A stretch of DNA of 64,000 nucleotides from Flavimaricola sp. (GTDB lineage: Bacteria; Pseudomonadota; Alphaproteobacteria; Rhodobacterales; Rhodobacteraceae), in contig JAHDDU010000007.1 of assembly GCA_020629175.1 (NCBI GenBank), forward strand, positions 22,323-86,322, written 5' to 3'. The translations under genes and the position numbers were made by a program. The notes under the pieces are model-generated. The model made no database searches. It had not been told where the DNA came from and saw nothing but the letters and a program-made list of their open reading frames with translations. Positions 58,219 to 64,000 of this stretch are shown here, one piece after another; position 1 is the first letter of the stretch; every line of letters begins with the position of its first letter.

Positions 58219-58301
58219 CTTTGCTTCCATCAGGCGCGTTTCGCCAAAGTACATAACGCAGCATATTCAGATCGACAGAAAAGAGCGCTAAAATTTTGGG
58301 C

Positions 58302-58328
58302 AAAAAAAAGCCGGGCACAAGGCCCGGC
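58302..58328 (-). terminator. Intrinsic terminator of the minus-strand small RNA
   Basis: GCCGGGC/GCCCGGC with loop CTTGT, followed by eight T on the minus strand (A-run 58302-58309 on the plus strand). It may also end lysR read-through. Confidence 0.88.
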
Positions 58329-58379
58329 AAAGTCCAACAGGGAGGTGAAGAGATGAGCGTGATAGCATCATCGCCTTCA
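58302..58379 (-). ncRNA. Candidate small RNA of about 78 nt with an anti-Shine-Dalgarno motif
   Basis: On the minus strand, a TTGATT-N17-TATTTC promoter (58414-58386) leads into a hairpin. It is GTGAAG/CTTCAC (58375-58380 as the minus 5' arm, with 58345-58350) extended by GATGA/TCATC. Then comes a stretch containing CACCTCCCTG, complementary to ribosome binding sites, and a perfect terminator (GCCGGGC/GCCCGGC, then T8 at 58309-58302). There is no gene on the minus strand between lysR and this terminator. The layout matches Hfq-type trans-acting RNAs. The CCTCCC motif recalls the cuckoo or CcsR RNAs of alphaproteobacteria, though I cannot assign it to a family. Confidence 0.6.
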
Positions 58380-58444
58380 CGATTGGAAATAGGGGCGCGT
58401 TATTGACCAATCAAGAAAAGAATATCTTTGATTTTTGCAGTCCC

Positions 58445-58465
58445 GCTATGCGTTACACGCATAGC
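58445..58465. repeat. Perfect 8-bp dyad between lysR and the small RNA
   Basis: GCTATGCG (58445-58452) and CGCATAGC (58458-58465) are separated by TTACA. There is no T-run on either side, so it is more likely a protein-binding site near the small-RNA promoter than a terminator. Confidence 0.55.
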
Positions 58466-58523
58466 TGCGCAATTATGCAGCATTTCGGCAGGTTTAGCCC
58501 ATTTTCATGCAACTTGCGCGTGA

Positions 58524-59435
58524 TCAAGTTGCAACAGCTTCGTCCCGCCGCCGGCGTCTTTGCTCGAGTATTTCCTCCTGAACAAAGTCGCGGAATGCTG
58601 AAATACGTTTAGAAGAGCGCAATTCCTCTGGATAAGCCAAAAAGACAGGGACTTCGTTTGATCCGATATCGGGCAGCACACGAACGAGATCGGGAAATCC
58701 TTCGGTCACGTAATCTGGCAGCACGCCAACGCCAAGGCCGTTGATCACACCTTGAAGCACTCCAAAGTAATTATTTACCGTCAAAAGGCTCGGGATGTCG
58801 TAGGTCATCAATTCAGCGACGAGAGTGCCACCAGCCGCGACCTGCGGCGTTGACGGGCTTTGACAGATAAGCCGGTGCTGCGCGATATCGGACATCTCGG
58901 ACATCGCTCCGTGCGCCGCAACATATTCGCGGCTCGCATAAAGCTGCATCGTGATGCTCATGAGCTTTTTGCGGATCAGGTCCGCTTGGCTTGGCTCTTT
59001 CATCCGAATGGCAACGTCAGCCTCGCGCATCGGTAAATCCAAAACGCGCTCTTCGAGCATGAGGTCAATTTTCAGTTCGGGGTATTTTGCATAGAGTTTC
59101 GGCAGCCGTGGGGCCAGCCAGAGCGTGCCAAAGCCGATGGTCGTTGTCACCCGAAGCTCGCCAAAGACCTCTTCTTCGCTGTCACGGATGCGGGCAGAGG
59201 CGGACTCCAGCCGCTTGTTCATTGACTTTGTCGCGTCAAATAGCAGCTCACCTTGTTCCGTCAGGATCAGCCCACGCGCATGCCGGTGAAATAGCGTGGT
59301 GTTCAGCGCCTCTTCCAAGGCGCGGATCTGACGGCTGACCGCAGATTGAGACAGGTGCAGCCTGTCGCCGGCATGTGTGAGGCTGCCAGCATCGGCCACC
59401 GCGTGAAAAATACGCAACTTGTCCCAGTCCATCAT
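58524..59435 (-). CDS. LysR-type transcriptional regulator
   Basis: The protein of about 303 residues begins MMDWDKLRIFHAVADAGSLTH and has a clear winged helix-turn-helix (LHLSQSAVSRQIRALEEAL). A LysR substrate-binding domain follows (VTTTIGFGTLWLAPRLPKLYAKYPEL, VLQGVINGLGVGVLPDY). It ends in a basic tail EEILEQRRRRRDEAVAT. ATG 59433-59435 follows GAGCGAGA; the longer frame to 59465 lacks support. The gene is divergent from the indolepyruvate oxidoreductase gene, and a 21-bp perfect dyad between them is its likely operator. Confidence 0.92.
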   Translation of the reverse strand: MMDWDKLRIFHAVADAGSLTHAGDRLHLSQSAVSRQIRALEEALNTTLFHRHARGLILTEQGELLFDATKSMNKRLESASARIRDSEEEVFGELRVTTTIGFGTLWLAPRLPKLYAKYPELKIDLMLEERVLDLPMREADVAIRMKEPSQADLIRKKLMSITMQLYASREYVAAHGAMSEMSDIAQHRLICQSPSTPQVAAGGTLVAELMTYDIPSLLTVNNYFGVLQGVINGLGVGVLPDYVTEGFPDLVRVLPDIGSNEVPVFLAYPEELRSSKRISAFRDFVQEEILEQRRRRRDEAVAT

Positions 59436-59521
59436 GTCTCGCTCTAAGCTATGATCTGATAGCATAGGTAGTATGCTTGAAGCGTTATGGTTGCAAATAT
59501 TCTCGAAAATTTTTTGCTGGA

Positions 59522-59542
59522 TAGGTCATAACTTTTGACCTA
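59522..59542. promoter_or_regulatory. LysR-type operator, 21-bp perfect dyad
   Basis: TAGGTCA (59522-59528) and TGACCTA (59536-59542) are exact inverted repeats around seven bases. The core fits the LysR T-N11-A rule (T26 to A38 in row 59521). A second dyad AGCATA/TATGCT lies at 59461-59477. Both sit between lysR and the oxidoreductase gene. Confidence 0.7.
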
Positions 59543-59575
59543 ATGTGAGGCTAATCTTTGGGAGGAGGACCAACA

Positions 59576-62500
59576 TTGACCCGTCAGGACATTTCTCTTC
59601 ACGACAAGTATGACCTCTCAAAATCACCCGTGTTGCTGAACGGGACACAAGCGCTGGTCCGGCTGATGATGATGCAACGGGCGCGGGATAAGGCTGCAGG
59701 TTTGGACACGGCGGGCTATGTGACGGGCTACCGCGGATCGCCGCTTGGCGCTGTGGATATGCAGATGCAGCGTGCAGAAAAACAACTCGCCGAGGCGCAC
59801 GTCACCTTCCAGCCGGGGCTGAACGAGGATCTGGCCGCCACGGCCATGTGGGGCACGCAGCAGGCCGAAATGCGGGGCGAGGGCAAACACGATGGTGTCT
59901 TCGGTCTTTGGTATGGCAAAGGCCCCGGCGTCGATCGCTCGGGTGATGTGATGCGCCACGCCAATATGGCAGGGACGAGCCGGCATGGCGGTGTCATCAT
60001 GGCGATGGGGGATGATCACACCGGTGAAAGCAGCACGACCTGCCACCAAAGCGACTTTGCGATGGTTGATGCCTACATGCCAATCGTGTCCCCTGCAGGT
60101 GTGCAGGAAATCCTGGACTACGGGCAATACGCCTGGGCGCTCAGCCGCTTTGCTGGCGTTTGGGTCGGGCTGAAGACGATGAAGGACACGGTGGAGGTGA
60201 CCTCTGTTGTTGATGGAGACCCGCACCGGCTGACGTTTGTTGAGCCTGAGTTTGACATGCCTGAGGGTGGATTGAATATCCGCCGCGCAGATCATTGGGT
60301 CGAGCAAGAAGAGCGGATGGTCCGCTACAAGCGCCACGCGGCGGAGGCGTTCTCACACGCCAACAAGATGGACAAACGGATGCATGGGCAAGCCGGGGCA
60401 AAGATCGGCTTTGTCGCGGCGGGCAAAAACTGGCTCGACCTGTTGCAAGCCTTTGCGATGCTGGGCATCGACGACGCTGCGACTGAGGCGATGGGCATCA
60501 CGACGTATAAGATCGGTCAGACATTCCCGCTGGACATGAAAGGGTTTTCCGCATGGGCCGAAGGGCTCGACCTGATCGTAGTGGTTGAGGAAAAGCGCAA
60601 GCTGATCGAGGTGCAGGTCAAGGAGGCTATCTTTGACGACCGACGCGGGCGGCGGGTCTACGGTTGGACCAAAGGTGGCTCGGGTGACGAGCTGTTTGGC
60701 GTCACTGGTGCCCTTGATCCTGCGGATATTGCTGAGAAAATCGGTGGCATTCTGATTGAGGAAGGGTGTGACACCCCACGCGTTCATGAAGGGCTGGCAA
60801 CGCTCGCTGCTGCCCGCGCTGGCGGCAATACAGGCGATTTAGCGACGCGCATTCCGTACTTTTGCGCGGGCTGTCCGCACAACACATCGACCAAAGTGCC
60901 CGATGGCAGCCGCGCCTATGGCGGGATTGGGTGTCATGTGATGGCGCTCTGGATGGATCGTGACAACGAAGGCTATAGCCACATGGGCGGCGAGGGCGCC
61001 AATTGGGTGGGAGAAGCGCCGTTTTCAACCCGCGACCACGTTTTCCAGAACCTGGGCGACGGCACCTACAACCACTCTGGCCTGCAAGCGATCCGTTTTG
61101 CAATGAGCGCAGGGACGAACATCACCTACAAAATATTGTACAACGATGCGGTCGCGATGACCGGTGGGCAAACGAATGAGGGCGACCTTTCCGCTGATCA
61201 AATCTGCCGCGAGCTTTTGGCGTTTGGGATCAAAGAGATCGCGCTGGTTTATGACGAAAAAGAGGATGTCGACCTCAACGTCTTTCCAAAGGGTCTGAGC
61301 GTACACGAACGGGCCGAGATGCCGCAAGTCATGGAGCGGATGAAGACAGTCGAGGGCGTATCGGCCATCGTCTACGTGCAAACCTGTGCCGCCGAGAAAC
61401 GCCGCCGCCGCAAACGGGGCGCGTTCCCGGATCCGGACAAACGCATCTTCATCAACACCGACGTGTGCGAAGGCTGCGGCGATTGCGGTGTGCAATCCAA
61501 TTGCGTGGCTCTTGTGCCGGTTGAGACCGAGCTAGGCCGCAAGCGCGCGGTCGATCAATCGGCTTGCAACAAGGATTTTTCGTGCCTCAACGGGTTTTGC
61601 CCGTCTTTCGTGACTGTTGAGGGCGGCGCACCGCGCAAGCCCAAGGCGGCAGAGTTTGATCTGCCAGACCTCCCCGAGCCAAATCTGCCTGCCATCGATG
61701 GTACCTACAACGTCGTCATTACCGGTGTCGGCGGAACCGGTGTTGTCACCATCGGCGCGGTGCTTGCTATGGCCGCGCACGTGGATGGCAAAGGCGCCAG
61801 CATGATGGAGATGGCGGGCCTCGCGCAGAAGGGCGGCGCAGTGCACATCCATTGCCGATTGGCCAACACGCCCGAGGATATCGCCGCGATCCGGGTGACG
61901 CTTGGCGAATGTGACGCGTTGATTGGTGGGGATCTGGTCACAAGTGCCGGGGCCAAAACGCTCGCACTGATGGCCGAGGGGCGGACCAAGGCCGCGGTGA
62001 ACAACCATGAAGTTATCACCGGCGCCTTCACCCGCGATACCGATTTCCGCATTCCGGGTGAGGACTTGCAGCTGGCGTTAGAGCGGCGGATCAAGGCAGG
62101 CCTCGCGATGTTTGACGCGACACGGCTGGCCGAGGTCATGCTGGGCGATACGATCTATTCCAACATGGTGATCTTTGGCGCGGCCTGGCAGATGGGAGCG
62201 GTTCCGGTGGGACGCGGCGCCATTTTGCGTGCGATTGAGCTGAACGGTGCGAAAGTTCCGCAAAATACGCGGGCCTTCGAGATTGGCCGCTGGGCGGTGG
62301 CCGATCCAGATGCCGCGGCGGAGCGCACAGCACCGTTGGCAGAGGCGAAACCATTGACGCTCAATGAAAAGATCGCGTTTCGCGCTCAGCACTTGGTCGC
62401 CTATCAATCCAAGCGACTTGCGAAGCGGTATGAGCGGTTCGTGGCTGCGGTCGAGAGCGAAGAGGTCCGGACTGCTGTGGCAGAAGGGTACCACAAGCTC

Positions 62501-62983
62501 TTGGCTTATAAGGATGAATATGAGGTGGCGCGCTTGCTGCGCGGAACTGAGGCCGCTGTGGCCGAGGCGTTTGAAGGCGACGTGTCGCTGCGCTATCACC
62601 TGGCCCCGCCAATCTTATCCCGCACGGCCCCGAACGGGCGGCCTGCAAAACGGGCATTTGGGCCATGGGTTGCCCGCAGTTTTCCGATGTTGGCGCGGAT
62701 GAAGCGGTTGCGTGGCACATGGCTTGATCCTTTTGGACGCACGGAAGAGCGCCGGATGGAGCGGGCTCTGATTGCGGAGTATGAGGCGGACATGGCCGAG
62801 GTCCTGCCGCTGATCACCGACGCCACGCGGGACGCCGTGGTGAAACTCGCTGCGTTGCCGCTGAGCATTCGGGGCTTCGGTCCCGTGAAACAGGCCAATG
62901 CGGCGAAGGCGGCCAAAGAACGGGAAGCCTTGTTGGCCATCATTCGCGCTGGTGGCATGCCGTTGCCCGTTGCTGCGGAATAG
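59576..62983 (+). CDS. Indolepyruvate:ferredoxin oxidoreductase, fused alpha-gamma subunits
   Basis: The protein of about 1135 residues is a fused thiamine-pyrophosphate ketoacid:ferredoxin oxidoreductase. The N-terminal half carries the pyruvate-oxidoreductase-like core ([28 protein letters not shown]-type GDDHTGES). The TPP-binding region is [28 protein letters not shown], the 4Fe-4S cluster cysteines are in [14 protein letters not shown] and FSCLNGFCP, and the gamma domain starts around [22 protein letters not shown]. It likely oxidises aryl pyruvates from Trp, Tyr and Phe to aryl-acetyl-CoA. The start is TTG 59576, eight bases after GGGAGGAGG; another in-frame TTG precedes that site and is rejected. 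Confidence 0.9.
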   Translation: MTRQDISLHDKYDLSKSPVLLNGTQALVRLMMMQRARDKAAGLDTAGYVTGYRGSPLGAVDMQMQRAEKQLAEAHVTFQPGLNEDLAATAMWGTQQAEMRGEGKHDGVFGLWYGKGPGVDRSGDVMRHANMAGTSRHGGVIMAMGDDHTGESSTTCHQSDFAMVDAYMPIVSPAGVQEILDYGQYAWALSRFAGVWVGLKTMKDTVEVTSVVDGDPHRLTFVEPEFDMPEGGLNIRRADHWVEQEERMVRYKRHAAEAFSHANKMDKRMHGQAGAKIGFVAAGKNWLDLLQAFAMLGIDDAATEAMGITTYKIGQTFPLDMKGFSAWAEGLDLIVVVEEKRKLIEVQVKEAIFDDRRGRRVYGWTKGGSGDELFGVTGALDPADIAEKIGGILIEEGCDTPRVHEGLATLAAARAGGNTGDLATRIPYFCAGCPHNTSTKVPDGSRAYGGIGCHVMALWMDRDNEGYSHMGGEGANWVGEAPFSTRDHVFQNLGDGTYNHSGLQAIRFAMSAGTNITYKILYNDAVAMTGGQTNEGDLSADQICRELLAFGIKEIALVYDEKEDVDLNVFPKGLSVHERAEMPQVMERMKTVEGVSAIVYVQTCAAEKRRRRKRGAFPDPDKRIFINTDVCEGCGDCGVQSNCVALVPVETELGRKRAVDQSACNKDFSCLNGFCPSFVTVEGGAPRKPKAAEFDLPDLPEPNLPAIDGTYNVVITGVGGTGVVTIGAVLAMAAHVDGKGASMMEMAGLAQKGGAVHIHCRLANTPEDIAAIRVTLGECDALIGGDLVTSAGAKTLALMAEGRTKAAVNNHEVITGAFTRDTDFRIPGEDLQLALERRIKAGLAMFDATRLAEVMLGDTIYSNMVIFGAAWQMGAVPVGRGAILRAIELNGAKVPQNTRAFEIGRWAVADPDAAAERTAPLAEAKPLTLNEKIAFRAQHLVAYQSKRLAKRYERFVAAVESEEVRTAVAEGYHKLLAYKDEYEVARLLRGTEAAVAEAFEGDVSLRYHLAPPILSRTAPNGRPAKRAFGPWVARSFPMLARMKRLRGTWLDPFGRTEERRMERALIAEYEADMAEVLPLITDATRDAVVKLAALPLSIRGFGPVKQANAAKAAKEREALLAIIRAGGMPLPVAAE

Positions 62984-63045
62984 GCAATAGCTGTTGGAAA
63001 GCGGCTGCAAAGCGCCTAATACGAAGAAAACGAAAGGTGAGCGGC

Positions 63046-63858
63046 ATGGCAGTTGGAATTTTTGACAGTGGCTTGGGCGGTTTGACCGTGCTGGATGCGG
63101 TCTCCAAACGCCTGCCGGACGTTCCGCTGGTCTACTACGGCGACAGCGTGAACTCGCCTTACGGCGTGCGGACAGCCGACAACATCTATGATCTGACGAC
63201 CGCTGCAACAGAGCGGTTGTTCGACGCAGGCTGTGATTTGGTGATCCTTGCCTGCAACACAGCCTCAGCCGCCGCACTCCGCCGGATGCAGGAAGGGTGG
63301 ATCCCAGAAGGCAAGCGCGTGTTGGGCGTTTTCGTGCCGCTAATCGAAGCGCTGACAGAACGCCGGTGGGGCGATAACTCGCCACCGCGAGAAGTAGACA
63401 TCAAACATGTCGCACTCTTTGCGACACCCGCCACGGTAGCGAGCCGCGCGTTTCAGCGTGAGTTGGCCTTTCGCGCGGTGGGCGTCGACGTCGAGTCGCA
63501 AGCCTGCGGCGGAGTTGTCGATGCGATTGAGGACGGGGACATGATCCTTGCCGAAGCGCTCGTGCGCAGCCACGTCGATGCGCTCAAGCGCAAGATGCCA
63601 AATCCGGATGCGGCGGTGCTCGGGTGCACGCATTACCCGCTGATGGAAGAAACCTTTGCCAAAGCTTTGGGCGAGGGGGTGCAAGTCTTTAGCCAGGCCA
63701 ACCTCGTGGCCGAAAGTCTGGCGGATTATCTGGAGCGGCGGCCGGAGATGTTGGGTTCCGGCACCGAAACCTTGTTCCTCACATCGGGTGATCCCGCACA
63801 GGTGAGCGATCACGCCACGCAATTCTTGCGACGAAAGATCGAATTTCAAGCCGCGTAA
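63046..63858 (+). CDS. murI: Glutamate racemase
   Basis: MurI makes D-glutamate for peptidoglycan. The 270-residue protein has the catalytic Asp-Ser in [11 protein letters not shown], the two catalytic cysteines in [12 protein letters not shown] and LGCTHYPLM, and the substrate segment [15 protein letters not shown] 63046 follows AGGTGAGC, so I reject an in-frame start nine bases earlier. It is 62 bp downstream of the oxidoreductase gene on the same strand. Confidence 0.94.
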   Translation: MAVGIFDSGLGGLTVLDAVSKRLPDVPLVYYGDSVNSPYGVRTADNIYDLTTAATERLFDAGCDLVILACNTASAAALRRMQEGWIPEGKRVLGVFVPLIEALTERRWGDNSPPREVDIKHVALFATPATVASRAFQRELAFRAVGVDVESQACGGVVDAIEDGDMILAEALVRSHVDALKRKMPNPDAAVLGCTHYPLMEETFAKALGEGVQVFSQANLVAESLADYLERRPEMLGSGTETLFLTSGDPAQVSDHATQFLRRKIEFQAA

Positions 63859-63893
63859 GCGTTGAGTTTTGATCTGAGACGATAGGAAGAACT

Positions 63894-64000
63894 ATGAAAA
63901 ATGTCGCGATTTTAGGGGCTTCGGGCTACACCGGAGCGGAATTGGTACGGTTGATTGCAGGACATTCTGGCCTGCGCATTAAAGCCCTATCAGCCGATCG
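63894..64000 (+). CDS. argC: N-acetyl-gamma-glutamyl-phosphate reductase, N-terminal fragment (runs off the window)
   Basis: ATG 63894-63896 follows AGGAAG and starts [20 protein letters not shown], the NADP-binding GASGYTGxEL signature of ArgC. ArgC reduces N-acetylglutamyl phosphate in arginine synthesis. Only the first 35 codons lie inside the window. Confidence 0.9.
   Translation, partial: MKNVAILGASGYTGAELVRLIAGHSGLRIKALSAD

Noticed and set aside
58355-58405. 17-codon plus-strand frame after a GGGAGGTGA site
   Set aside because: The apparent ribosome binding site is explained by the complementary CACCTCCC motif of the minus-strand RNA; the peptide has no features.

Overview
The window looks like a chromosomal segment of a Roseobacter-group alphaproteobacterium (Rhodobacterales). 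It carries a CtrA/SciP cell-cycle pair, an alphaproteobacterial GTTC-N7-GTTC LexA box, folate-dependent TrmFO, a GluQ, a Bcr/CflA-type exporter, a fused indolepyruvate:ferredoxin oxidoreductase, and moderately high GC with tightly packed, often overlapping genes. I see no transposase, integrase, phage gene, CRISPR array or rRNA.

Layout. 1-7.3 kb: end of lpxB, mnmA, sciP-ctrA, ligA-recG. 7.3-7.7 kb: a previously easy-to-miss 40-residue membrane peptide behind LexA boxes and in front of a strong terminator. 7.7-16.6 kb: housekeeping genes (Fe-S scaffold-like protein, hisI, gluQ-trmFO, a small outer-membrane protein, gyrA, dsbB, a DedA/VTT-type membrane protein, a zinc metallopeptidase). 16.6-26.5 kb: tRNA-Leu(CAA), DUF924, an MFS transporter, a MobA-like nucleotidyltransferase, YceI, a SYLF lipoprotein, hemB, mfd and a short LuxR-type regulator. 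27-33 kb: a minus-strand operon (CoA-ligase, DsbA-like, MFS) facing an XRE-cupin regulator, then an orphan YejA-like binding protein with a tiny lipoprotein. 33-38.5 kb: a candidate small RNA, bdhA plus patatin (probable polyhydroxybutyrate or lipid mobilisation), DUF502, and the pseudouridine-degrading pair psuG-psuK.

38.5-54.8 kb is the striking part. A 12.6-kb gene encodes a 4189-residue exported protein made of about 31 tandem Ig-like (DUF7507/DUF11-type) repeats. One base after its stop codon begins a gene for an 1135-residue outer-membrane beta-barrel with its own Ig-like N-terminal domains, and a strong terminator closes the pair. Twenty-two of the repeats contain exactly two cysteines and nine contain none, in clean blocks. 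I read this as a dedicated surface-fibre and outer-membrane-anchor system; its function is unknown. Two DnaA-box consensus sequences 21 bp apart lie in its upstream region.

54.8-64 kb: purL, a HAD hydrolase, an unknown secreted protein, a strong candidate trans-acting small RNA on the minus strand with an anti-Shine-Dalgarno motif, a LysR regulator divergent from the oxidoreductase across a 21-bp perfect dyad, murI and the beginning of argC.

Functional calls rest on motif recognition by eye; no database search was run. Start codons were chosen from Shine-Dalgarno placement and family length, and the evidence says where this is uncertain.
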